This document shows, in pieces, positions 43,027 through 50,592 of a DNA stretch of 64,000 nucleotides. Position 1 is the first letter of the stretch; the number at the start of each line of letters is the position of its first letter. A program made the position numbers and the translations under genes. The DNA is from an uncultured bacterium (GTDB lineage Bacteria; Bacillota; Bacilli; Lactobacillales; Lactobacillaceae). The stretch spans positions 4,653 to 68,652 of the forward strand of contig CAJMMO010000004.1 in the NCBI GenBank assembly GCA_905214545.1, given 5' to 3'. The notes beneath the pieces are model-generated. The model made no database searches, was not told where the DNA came from, and saw nothing but the letters and a program-made list of their open reading frames with translations.

Positions 43027-45330
43027 CTAATTATTTTCTTTTGCTTCGCGTTCTTTTCTTGAATTAACGTTTTCGCGAATAGCCAGGCCGAAGAGTACGC
43101 ACCAAATTGTGATGACTAAACCTGAAAGGATGTGGCCCCAGCTAGTTTGAGGAAGTGTGTCGCCTACATAACCACGACTGTCGTTAGCACCACTGCTGTT
43201 AGACTCGCCGTACCCGAGAGGACGAGCAGAATTTTGGGTGCCCTGACCAGAGCCATAATTGATAGTTGGCTGAGGACGTACGCCAGGGCGATTAGTATTA
43301 TTTGCTGAACCATTGTTTACATCCTCGTCGGTGTCAGGAGTTTCAGGGGTGTCTGGAGCGTCTGGAGTATCCGGAGTATCTGGAGTGTCGCTGCCGGAGC
43401 CACCGCCGTTGTCACCGCCTGGATTGTTGCCGCCTGGGTTGTCAGTACCGCCACCTGGGTTGTTGCCGCCGGTGTTGTCGCCGCCGCCAGAGCCGCTATT
43501 AATTTTTTCGTAGTGAACGTGGACTTCTACGTCCTTGTGGTTTTCGTTATTCGGATCGATCGTTTTAGCAGCTACTTTTACGCCAGACTCGTGAATGCTT
43601 TCCGCGTCAGCGCTCTTGATAATCATGTTGTGGTTATCAACTTTTTCAGGGGTGTGTTCGTCCCACGTGCCGCTTTCAGGAGACCAGGCTGTGTAACTAT
43701 GAAATTCATTAGTCCCTTTATATACATATTTGGCACGTGTAAAGGTAGCAGTCTGTTCGATCGGCTCTTTGTCACCATCTGGGTGGTGAATAAAGATCTT
43801 TCTAGTCACCTTTTTAAGCAATTCAGGGTGCTTGTCAGTATCAGTCACTAGTTCAAGCTGGTCTTCATCTTTTTCGACCGTGACCTTAATCGTTACCCTG
43901 TCAACAGAACCATCCTGGTAGGTAACCTTAATAGTAGTCTCTACAGTGCCTTCCTTTGAAACATCCGGTGCAGCTCCATCCCATTCAAACGTAGTTGTTG
44001 GCGGCAATTTATCGATGTTGGTAATAGCAGCCTCAGCAGATACATCTTTGCCAATAGTCGTCTTTAAGTCGGTTGCTTCAGGTTCATATATTTCATTCAG
44101 CAGAATGTCCTCTACCGTAACCTTAACGGGGATTTCTTTGCTGTGAGAGCCATCAGGGAATTTAACCTGAATCTTTGCTTCGTAAGTACCAGCTTTTTCC
44201 CAGTCAGGTGTTGCGTTCCATACCCAAACAACAGTGGTGCCTTTTGGCAATTTGCCAAAATCCTTTACAGCTTTCTCGGCTTCTACAGGATTTTTAACCT
44301 TAGTCACTACATCTTTTGTAGTGATATCGTATTCGTCACTTTGTGTTGCTTTCTTTTTTACCGTGACTTTAACTTCGGTTTCTTCACTAAGTGAGCCGTC
44401 AGGGTATTTAGCCTGGATTTTACCAGTATACGTCCCTTCTTTTTCCCAATTAGGCTCTGAGCCCTTTACCCAGGAAATCTCAGTACCTTTTGGCAAAGCT
44501 ACTAAGTTTTTAACGGTATCTGCTGCTTTCCAGGGATTGCCTACTGTAGTAGTAACATCCTGAGTAACTAACTTATATTTATCTTTGTCAGGCTTTTCGG
44601 CTTCTTTGACAGTAACCGTAACTTTGGTCACTTCACTTTTTGTGCCATCAGGGTATTTGGCCTGAATCGTCCCGGTTTGCAAGCCAGCCTTGTCCCAGTT
44701 AGGCTCTGTTACCCAGGAAATATTTGTGCCGTTTGGCAAGGCACCTAAGTTTGCAACAGTTTCCTTTGCTTCTAAGCTTTTGCCCAGGTCAGTTGTAGTG
44801 TTTTCCTTAGGGACTAATTGATACTTTTCGTTGTCAGGCTTATGAGCTTCTTTAACAGTAACCGTTGAAGAATAAATTTGTAATGGACTACCCCAAACAC
44901 CAATCAATGTAACTTCACAGGCATATTCTCCCGCTGCATTGACATTCGGAGCTACCCTCCATTCGGCTCTTTGACCAGGCAGCAATTTAAAGGGAATTAC
45001 ATCCTCTGGGTTTGGCATAACCCCGACTGTTGTCGTAAGGTCCTTGCCCTTATGTACTCTGCGGGCAACTTGTTCATTTCCCGTCTGCTGCCCAGTCACC
45101 TGGCCCGCATTCGTACTCGCGCTCTGCGTCGTCTGACCTTCAACAACCGGCGCAGCCTCAGTCGTGCTCTCTGCCGCCTGCTGAATACTTGCTAGATGCT
45201 CTTCTGCTTGTACCTTTTGGGTACTCGCGCCCAGCACCGGCCCAGCCAGCAGCACCGCCGCCGCACCAATCGTCAGCTTCCTTATCGCGAACATATTTCT
45301 TTTAGGGGACTTGTGCATGTTTTTGTGCAT
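43027..45330 (-). CDS. YSIRK surface adhesin with Rib/alpha-like repeats and Mub B2-like domain
   Basis: 767 residues. FAIRKLTIGAAAVLLAG is the YSIRK signal. One degenerate and four clear Rib-type repeats of about 80 residues follow, each with a LPxGT-ISW strand and YPDGS...VTV end. Next a domain with KVTRKIFIHHPDGDKEPIEQ and AWSPESGTWDEHTP, like the B2 repeat of mucus-binding Mub proteins. A glycine/proline-rich spacer leads to LPQTS, a membrane helix and a charged tail, so the sorting motif ends in Ser, not Gly. Next to a TetR gene that may control it. Confidence 0.85.
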   Translation of the reverse strand: MHKNMHKSPKRNMFAIRKLTIGAAAVLLAGPVLGASTQKVQAEEHLASIQQAAESTTEAAPVVEGQTTQSASTNAGQVTGQQTGNEQVARRVHKGKDLTTTVGVMPNPEDVIPFKLLPGQRAEWRVAPNVNAAGEYACEVTLIGVWGSPLQIYSSTVTVKEAHKPDNEKYQLVPKENTTTDLGKSLEAKETVANLGALPNGTNISWVTEPNWDKAGLQTGTIQAKYPDGTKSEVTKVTVTVKEAEKPDKDKYKLVTQDVTTTVGNPWKAADTVKNLVALPKGTEISWVKGSEPNWEKEGTYTGKIQAKYPDGSLSEETEVKVTVKKKATQSDEYDITTKDVVTKVKNPVEAEKAVKDFGKLPKGTTVVWVWNATPDWEKAGTYEAKIQVKFPDGSHSKEIPVKVTVEDILLNEIYEPEATDLKTTIGKDVSAEAAITNIDKLPPTTTFEWDGAAPDVSKEGTVETTIKVTYQDGSVDRVTIKVTVEKDEDQLELVTDTDKHPELLKKVTRKIFIHHPDGDKEPIEQTATFTRAKYVYKGTNEFHSYTAWSPESGTWDEHTPEKVDNHNMIIKSADAESIHESGVKVAAKTIDPNNENHKDVEVHVHYEKINSGSGGGDNTGGNNPGGGTDNPGGNNPGGDNGGGSGSDTPDTPDTPDAPDTPETPDTDEDVNNGSANNTNRPGVRPQPTINYGSGQGTQNSARPLGYGESNSSGANDSRGYVGDTLPQTSWGHILSGLVITIWCVLFGLAIRENVNSRKEREAKENN

Positions 45331-45351
45331 ACAGTAGTTTCTCCTTACATA

Positions 45352-45399
45352 AAAAAAGTAATGCTATATTCTACTAGAATTATATAGCATTACTTTTTT
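45352..45399. terminator. Long hairpin between the TetR gene and the adhesin, with a -10 inside
   Basis: Arms at 45352-45369 and 45381-45399 pair over about 17 bp (GTAATGCTATAT core) with T-runs on both sides. On the minus strand it ends the TetR message. The same stem contains a perfect TATAAT, the only good -10 before the adhesin gene. Confidence 0.75.
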
Positions 45400-45416
45400 G
45401 TCCCAAAATTATATGC

Positions 45417-46052
45417 TCAGGCCTTTTGATTATTCTGTTGTTCCTTCGAGATCATCTTCAAAAGCTCAAACGGTGACATCACCTGCACCTCGCCAATGAT
45501 CTTCCTAATCGCCTTCGGAGACACATTATCGCTGAAGAACAGCCAGTCCTCAATCACGTTAATGATCTGCGAAACGTACATATTTACAAAGATCGGGTCC
45601 TTCAAATCCAGATTATCGACGCCCGCCAAATACTTAGCACGCGCCCTAAACTCATCTTCCGAAGCCCGCACTACTTCCCGTGCAAACTTAATGTCGCCGT
45701 TTTCCGACAGCAGTGCCCTGCCAATCTCCTTATGCTTTTCCGCGTATTCCAGCGTATTTTTAAAAGCCGGGTCCGCCAAGTCCACGATCTGCTTCTTATC
45801 CGGTCCTTCCGACAGATTTTCCAGGACCGCACGGTCTTCCTTCAAACATTGTTTAAGATCCTTTAAAATGTGATCTTCCAAATTATCCAGTAATTCGTTC
45901 TTGTCCTTATAATATCTGTAAAAAGTACGCGGGCTGACCTGGGCTCTTTCAATGATTTCCTTATTAGTTAATCTCCGGAAAGGCTTCTCATTCATGCAAG
46001 CGATGAGCCCGGCAACAATACGGTTGTTGGTACTGTATTGCCTAATGTCCAT
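45417..46052 (-). CDS. TetR/AcrR family regulator A
   Basis: 211 residues from the ATG eight bases after GAAGG (MDIRQYSTNN). The helix-turn-helix is at about 26-50 (RLTNKEIIERAQVSPRTFYRYY). It is a paralogue of the regulator at 51575: both share a VAG-ACM-EKPFR start, a helix turn with V-S-RTFY-YYKD-N-LLD, and the ADPAFK segment. The large C-terminal domain suggests the Dha-type or YbiH-like ligand class, not resolved. It sits just upstream of the Rib adhesin. Confidence 0.85.
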   Translation of the reverse strand: MDIRQYSTNNRIVAGLIACMNEKPFRRLTNKEIIERAQVSPRTFYRYYKDKNELLDNLEDHILKDLKQCLKEDRAVLENLSEGPDKKQIVDLADPAFKNTLEYAEKHKEIGRALLSENGDIKFAREVVRASEDEFRARAKYLAGVDNLDLKDPIFVNMYVSQIINVIEDWLFFSDNVSPKAIRKIIGEVQVMSPFELLKMISKEQQNNQKA

Positions 46053-46139
46053 GTTTATACCTTCTTTTACAGTCAAAAACAGTGTCAGTTATTAAATTTT
46101 ATCCTTTTTAAAGTTATATAGCGCTTGGTTTATATTGTA

Positions 46140-46160
46140 AAATAATATATATCATTATTT
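46140..46160. promoter_or_regulatory. AT-rich inverted repeat upstream of TetR regulator A
   Basis: AAATAAT and ATTATTT flank a seven-base spacer, 88 bases upstream of the TetR A start and 156 bases upstream of the divergent TetR B gene. A candidate operator. The rest of 46053-46303 is AT-rich with nothing else I can name. Confidence 0.35.
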
Positions 46161-46315
46161 AAAGAGTAATTATATAAAAATTGGCAAAAAGATAAGATAA
46201 ATTTATTTATACGCAAGTGTTATTTACATAGGCATGAATTTACTAAATATCTCATATTTAATCTTGTTTTTAGATAACATAGGCTCATAATAAAACCATA
46301 TGTGTGGTGATTGAT

Positions 46316-46801
46316 ATGAACTCAAGAAAGGTATCTGCAGAAACTATTTTAAACATCTCTTACGACCTGTTATGTCGCGAGGGGCTTGCATCTCTATCCG
46401 TCAAAAAAATCGCCAGCAAAGGCAAGTTTTCCACTTATCCAATTTATTACAACTTTGCCACGCTGAGTGATTTGCGGAAGAAGACAGTAGATTTATTAAT
46501 CAGCAAGCTCAGAGAACAAGTTCCTGTTATGCTCGACCAAAACGTGCACGACATCAGTGAGGCCGTTTATAAATTCATTAAGAATAAACCTGGCCTCATC
46601 AAATCGTTTTTTGCCGATCATAAATTCTATATGTATTTCAACAACAAGATTCTGGCGCTGTTTGCAGACACGGGTATCGAGCCCATCGAACTGCGAATCA
46701 ACCTGGCAATCATTTTCTCGTCTGCCATGTTCTTGCACCAGTATCCAGCAACCAAGACGACCCACATCCTGCGCCAGGTGCGCAAGATCTCCGTCGCCTA
46801 A
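46316..46801 (+). CDS. TetR family regulator B
   Basis: 161 residues. The N-terminal helix-turn-helix has LASLSVKKIASKGKFSTYPIYYNF at about 23-46, with the YYNF recognition ending of TetR proteins. The rest is a small helical ligand domain, shorter than usual. Start is uncertain: ATG at 46316 with GGTGA upstream is preferred, a GTG at 46304 is possible. It runs divergently from TetR A and converges on glpT. Confidence 0.75.
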   Translation: MNSRKVSAETILNISYDLLCREGLASLSVKKIASKGKFSTYPIYYNFATLSDLRKKTVDLLISKLREQVPVMLDQNVHDISEAVYKFIKNKPGLIKSFFADHKFYMYFNNKILALFADTGIEPIELRINLAIIFSSAMFLHQYPATKTTHILRQVRKISVA

Positions 46802-46803
46802 GT

Positions 46804-46823
46804 CCCGCATCCCCTTTTGCGGG
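46804..46823 (+). terminator. Terminator of TetR regulator B
   Basis: CCCGCA pairs with TGCGGG around an eight-base loop, with six T after it. Confidence 0.75.
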
Positions 46824-46855
46824 GCTTTTTTATTGCCCAAAATCTGCACATAAAA

Positions 46856-46887
46856 AAAGCAGTTCCTAAGTTAATAGGAACTGCTTT
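46856..46887. terminator. Bidirectional terminator before glpT's 3' side
   Basis: AAAGCAGTTCCTA and TAGGAACTGCTTT form a 13-bp stem with loop AGTTAA, flanked by A- and T-runs. Confidence 0.8.
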
Positions 46888-46891
46888 CTTT

Positions 46892-46970
46892 TTGCTATTG
46901 ACCATCAAGACACTAAGCTAATGAAGATTTTTGTAGATAACGCTAATTAAAAAGGATCGGTCAATAGCAA
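46892..46970. repeat. 12-bp inverted repeat with 55-bp centre
   Basis: TTGCTATTGACC (46892-46903) and GGTCAATAGCAA (46959-46970) are perfect inverted copies. The centre is AT-rich with no open frame. A transcript would fold into a stem-loop. Nature unknown. Confidence 0.45.
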
Positions 46971-47033
46971 GGGTTCTGTATGTGTTCGTCTTATATTGTC
47001 ATTCAGGAATATTATTCTAGTTGTCGTTAGATG

Positions 47034-48401
47034 TTAGTTTTTAGCAGCTTTCTTGGCTTCTTTTTCAACATCTTGGCCACGTACGTTCCAAGTCAGGGCG
47101 AAAAGGACAGTAGCGATAATTGCGGAAGCAAGGATCAGGGTGAAACCACCGTGCCAGCTCCACTTGTCAACTACCCAGCCCATAACTGCGTTAGCGGAGA
47201 ATGAACCGAAGAAGTAACCGAACAGACCGGTCAGGCCGGCAGCGGTACCAGCGGCGTTCTTGTCAACGAATTCAATGGCCTGCAGACCAATTAACATAAC
47301 TGGCCCGTAGATCAGGAAGCCGATAGCGATCAATGCGAAGTTAATCATGCCCATAGTCTTTGCATTGATGTAGAGGATTACGAATAAGGTAGTCAAAAGC
47401 ATGAATACCACACCGGCGCGGCCACGACGGCCTTTGAACAGTTTGTCTGAAACCCAGCCGCAGATGATAGTGCCAGGGATGCCGGCCAACTCATACCACA
47501 TGTAGGAAGCGGAAGCGGAGCTTAATGCTACATGGTGTACTTGAGTCAGGTAAGTTGGGACCCAGTTTTCAACACCGTATCTAACCAGGTATACGAAGAC
47601 GTTGGCGAAGCAGATAACCCACAGCCATTTGTTGTTGAAGACGTGGTGCAGCAGTAATTCCTTAGTACCGTACTTTTCTTCATCGACAACCTTTTCTTCG
47701 GTTGCGTAGTCGTCACGCCACTCTTCAACAGGAGGAAGACCGTAGTCTTGCGGTTTGTTCTTGATCAGGATGTAAGCAATGACTGCGATTAAGATGCCGA
47801 CCAAGCCGTTTAAGATAAAGGCACCGGTGTAGGAAGGTATGCCCCAGTTAACGGCAGCCATCATCGTGATACCTGCGGTTGCCAGCGGTGCCATAAAGCC
47901 GCCGCCGAGGTTGTGCGCACAGTTCCAAATGGATGGCGCGGTCCCACGTTCGTTAGTGGAGAACCAGTAAACCAAGGTTCTGCCGGAAGGCGGCCAGCCC
48001 ATCCCGTTCAACCAACCAAGGACGAACAGGACGACGAACATCGTAGCGATGTTTGAACGTAATGCTGGGATAAAACCGAAGAGCAGATTGACCAGGGATG
48101 CGAGCAGCAAGCCTAATGGCAAGAAGATCTTTGGTTTAGAACGGTCGGAAACCGTACCCATAATAAATTTACTAATACCATAAGCCAGTGAAACGGCTGA
48201 CAGTGCCAGCCCTAACTGGGCTCTGGAGAAGCCTTCCTTTATCAGGCCAGGCATTGCGACTGAGAAGTTGTTTCTAACTAAGTAGTAACCTGCGTAGCCT
48301 ATGAAGATACCTAAGAAGGTCTCTATCCGCAGACGCTTGTACTTAGAGTCCATAACGGGATCTTTGCCCATTACTCTTTTAGTAGTATCCATCAGATTCA
48401 T
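47034..48401 (-). CDS. glpT: Glycerol-3-phosphate transporter (OPA family)
   Basis: 455 residues, about 12 helices. GYAGYYLVRNNFSVAMP in helix 1 and LNGMGWPPSGRTLVYWFS are signatures of the OPA family; the PPSGR segment fits GlpT, which exchanges glycerol-3-phosphate for phosphate. The start is either ATG at 48401, very close to AAGGAG, or ATG at 48392, 11 bases from it. A palindromic cre lies upstream. Codon use is intermediate between its neighbours and the GDPD gene. Confidence 0.85.
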   Translation of the reverse strand: MNLMDTTKRVMGKDPVMDSKYKRLRIETFLGIFIGYAGYYLVRNNFSVAMPGLIKEGFSRAQLGLALSAVSLAYGISKFIMGTVSDRSKPKIFLPLGLLLASLVNLLFGFIPALRSNIATMFVVLFVLGWLNGMGWPPSGRTLVYWFSTNERGTAPSIWNCAHNLGGGFMAPLATAGITMMAAVNWGIPSYTGAFILNGLVGILIAVIAYILIKNKPQDYGLPPVEEWRDDYATEEKVVDEEKYGTKELLLHHVFNNKWLWVICFANVFVYLVRYGVENWVPTYLTQVHHVALSSASASYMWYELAGIPGTIICGWVSDKLFKGRRGRAGVVFMLLTTLFVILYINAKTMGMINFALIAIGFLIYGPVMLIGLQAIEFVDKNAAGTAAGLTGLFGYFFGSFSANAVMGWVVDKWSWHGGFTLILASAIIATVLFALTWNVRGQDVEKEAKKAAKN

Positions 48402-48444
48402 AACTCCTTGTTAAACTCTAAATGTTTACTTTTTGAGAAAACAA

Positions 48445-48458
48445 GGAAAGCGCTTTCT
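48445..48458. promoter_or_regulatory. cre operator of glpT
   Basis: GGAAAGCGCTTTCT has 12 of 14 consensus positions, with a perfect palindrome AAAGCGCTTT at its centre. It lies about 50 bases upstream of the glpT start, just before a possible -35. Confidence 0.7.
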
Positions 48459-48569
48459 TTGTCTTTTCAGTTCATGTTGTAGCATGGTCTTCGGGAATCG
48501 TTAACAGTAATTTTTAAATTTTTATAAAGATCACAAGCACCCAAAAGAGGGCTCAAAGTAGTTGATATA

Positions 48570-48582
48570 GCGCCATTGGCGC
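48570..48582. promoter_or_regulatory. Palindrome GCGCCA-T-TGGCGC
   Basis: Perfect 6-bp arms around one T. GC-rich in an otherwise AT-rich gap, so a protein-binding site is likely. It is followed by CGTTATT. Confidence 0.45.
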
Positions 48583-48646
48583 CGTTATTTATTCCCAAAT
48601 ATTTTGTGAAAAGGCATAGCTTTGTGTAAAAATCACGTTATTCAAT

Positions 48647-48659
48647 GCCAATAATTGGC
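48647..48659. promoter_or_regulatory. Palindrome GCCAAT-A-ATTGGC
   Basis: Perfect 6-bp arms around one A, directly after CGTTATTCAAT (48636-48646). It shares the GCCA/TGGC ends of the palindrome at 48570. Confidence 0.45.
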
Positions 48660-48797
48660 CTACTCCATTAGCCTATTGATAGATATTTTCTATTGATTTC
48701 CGTTGCGTTCTATAGTTTCCCTTTTGCCTAAAATCTTGCACTTTAGCCACTATTTTGTCTGTAATATTCATATAGGAATGAATAATTCGGCCATTTT

Positions 48798-48823
48798 GCG
48801 AACTATATTTGAATATAGTTCGC
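48798..48823. promoter_or_regulatory. 26-bp palindrome between glpT and MFS carrier 2
   Basis: GCGAACTATATT and AATATAGTTCGC are perfect 12-bp arms around TG. The length fits a dimeric or tetrameric repressor such as a TetR protein. No T-run follows, so it is not a terminator. Confidence 0.6.
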
Positions 48824-48926
48824 CCAAGCACGTATTTTCTTGCTATGCATTCCTTTCATTTGACTACATGGCCATCTAATTTCTTTATGCAGATATTCAA
48901 ATATTTGATTATCCTGCAAATAGCAT

Positions 48927-48940
48927 GGAATCCGCTTACA
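48927..48940. promoter_or_regulatory. cre-like operator upstream of MFS carrier 2
   Basis: GGAATCCGCTTACA matches at 12 of 14 consensus positions. Its CGCTTACA half is identical to the cre before the GDPD gene. Confidence 0.6.
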
Positions 48941-49038
48941 TTTGCGCAGTGACGCCACTTTCTGTGCATTAACAAAACAGATATTTATGTTATTACGTAG
49001 TTAGTAACTGGTAAAAATATGGAGAGAAGGAAACTATT

Positions 49039-50361
49039 TTGCCTAATGAAAATTCAAAGCGCGGGCTTGGCGTCAAGCTCGGCTTTGCCAGCGGACGTTC
49101 GTTCGCCGGTTTCATGAGCGTGGTCCTCGTGGGCCAAATCATCTATTCCTGTTTCGAAGCATTAAAGAGTGTCTTCTACACCCCGCTGATGCATATTTTC
49201 AATTTGAGCAACGCGCAACTCGGGGTCATCTTCAGCCTGACCGGGATTTCAATCTTCTTTTCAATTCCCGGCAGCTGGGTCAACAACCGCTTCTCAGTCA
49301 AGTCGATCCTGATCACCGCCATGGTCATCAGGATGATCACGATTTACATCGTCCTGCTCTGCAACCCCAACTACACAGTCATGAAGCTCGTGGCCGCCAC
49401 CTGGGGCATCGTCGACGGCGTCTTTTGGCCTGCCGTCTTAAACGGGGTCAACCTTTTTACCAATAAGAAAAACAAGGGCGTGGCCTTCGGCATGCTGGAA
49501 TCCGTCCGCCGGCTGCTCGAGATGGTCATGAACATGCTCTTAATCGGCATCATGTCGCTGGCCGGCACCGGCCTGCTGCTGCACTGCAGCCAGATGCAGA
49601 TCTTCCGCACCGGGCTGTTAATCTACAACCTGCTCTTGATCCCGCTGATTATCGCGGTTGCAAAACTCGTCCCAACTAACGGCATTGCCGCCGATAAAAA
49701 GGCCTCCAGCAAGTCTAAGGGCAAGGATGCTCTGGCCGGCGTTTGGCAAGTCATCAAGATGCCAAAGCTGTGGATTGCCGCCATCACCGCCTTTTGTATC
49801 TTCTGGTCCTACACCTTTTCCGTGTACACCACGCCTTTTTTACAAGACGTCTTCCACTTAGGCCAAACCCAGGCATCCCTGTTTGGGACCATTTCCACGG
49901 CTGGGATCGGCATCATCGCCAGCTTTTTGTCCGGCTTTATTTCCGACCGGCTGTTAAAGTCCACCGGCAAGATGATCTGCATGTCGATGTCGATCGCCTT
50001 TTTGGCCATCTTGATCGTCCTGCTTTTGCCTAAGAACTCGTCTACCTTGGGCTTAACCATGGTCTTAATCCTGTTCTTTGCCTGCGGCATGTTCATGGCC
50101 AAGGGGATCATGGAGGTTCCTGCCAGCCAGATCCCGATGCCTGAAAAATACCGGGGCGCGGCCATGAGCGTGACCTTCTTTGTCGCCTATTCGCCAAAGA
50201 TTTTTGCCTACTCGATCAACGGCAAGATCATTGACCAGCTGGGGGCTGTCCATGCCTTCAACATCATTTTCACGACCGAGGCCATCATTGCGGGCATCGG
50301 CGTCATCTTGTCGCTGTTTTTGATCGGCATGGAAAAAAAGGAAAAAGCTAAAAATAAGTAA
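49039..50361 (+). CDS. MFS transporter, paralogue 2 of 4
   Basis: 440 residues from a TTG start eight bases after GAGAAGG. Twelve helices; RSFAGFMSVVLVGQIIYSCF and PGSWVNNRFSVKSI match the other three carriers, and LFTNKKNKGVAFG plus the extra CSQMQIFRTG loop pair it with the carrier at 30526. C-terminal tail basic (KKEKAKNK). It faces glpT across the dyad-rich gap, with a cre upstream. A glycerophospho-compound or sugar phosphate is my guess for the substrate. Confidence 0.85.
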   Translation: MPNENSKRGLGVKLGFASGRSFAGFMSVVLVGQIIYSCFEALKSVFYTPLMHIFNLSNAQLGVIFSLTGISIFFSIPGSWVNNRFSVKSILITAMVIRMITIYIVLLCNPNYTVMKLVAATWGIVDGVFWPAVLNGVNLFTNKKNKGVAFGMLESVRRLLEMVMNMLLIGIMSLAGTGLLLHCSQMQIFRTGLLIYNLLLIPLIIAVAKLVPTNGIAADKKASSKSKGKDALAGVWQVIKMPKLWIAAITAFCIFWSYTFSVYTTPFLQDVFHLGQTQASLFGTISTAGIGIIASFLSGFISDRLLKSTGKMICMSMSIAFLAILIVLLLPKNSSTLGLTMVLILFFACGMFMAKGIMEVPASQIPMPEKYRGAAMSVTFFVAYSPKIFAYSINGKIIDQLGAVHAFNIIFTTEAIIAGIGVILSLFLIGMEKKEKAKNK

Positions 50362-50375
50362 AAATTTGTAAAAAT

Positions 50376-50421
50376 ATGCAAAAAAAGACCGCCACAAACT
50401 TGTGACGGTCTTTTTGTTAAG
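50376..50421 (+). repeat. Direct repeat copy 1, containing a terminator
   Basis: 46 bases that recur at 51424-51469 with two differences (44 of 46 identical). The inner stem GACCG-CACA/TGTG-CGGTC (50387-50410) followed by five T is the terminator of MFS carrier 2. Confidence 0.85.
50387..50410 (+). terminator. Terminator of MFS carrier 2
   Basis: GACCGCCACAA pairs with TTGTGACGGTC with one mismatch, followed by a T-run. Confidence 0.8.
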
Positions 50422-50497
50422 GCAAAATTTCTCATCATTGTCATGAAATCTTGAAAAAAACGCTGAGTGATTTGCGTAAGTATTTTATGATACAGGT

Positions 50498-50584
50498 ATG
50501 GCGAAAAGTAACAAAGATTTTACTTTCCCAGCACGCGACCAAAACGTCAGTGTCCTAAAACCTGTGGCAATAGTGGAATTATGA
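50498..50584 (+). CDS. Possible 28-residue leader peptide
   Basis: ATG at 50498 opens MAKSNKDFTFPARDQNVSVL and runs to a TGA that overlaps an ATG (ATGA). A TATGAT -10 lies about 10 bases before it, so the ATG would be close to the transcript start and has no convincing ribosome binding site. It could be a coupled leader of the lipoprotein gene, a remnant of a lost gene, or chance. Confidence 0.3.
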   Translation: MAKSNKDFTFPARDQNVSVLKPVAIVEL

Positions 50585-50592
50585 GGGAAATA

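Larger units (their letters stand above)
48402..49038. other. 637-bp gene-free region rich in dyads
   Basis: No open frame with a ribosome binding site is visible. It holds two cre-like sites, and four near-perfect palindromes (48570-48582, 48647-48659, 48798-48823, 48897-48908), plus a weaker repeat TATTCAT/ATGAATA at 48765-48784. Promoters for glpT (leftward) and MFS carrier 2 (rightward) must lie in it. Confidence 0.7.

Noticed and set aside
40840..43513. Plus-strand frames of SGVSG-type repeats opposite the adhesin genes
   Set aside because: They are the reverse complement of PDTP-type repeats in the LPXTG proteins; no ribosome binding site and no known repeat protein.
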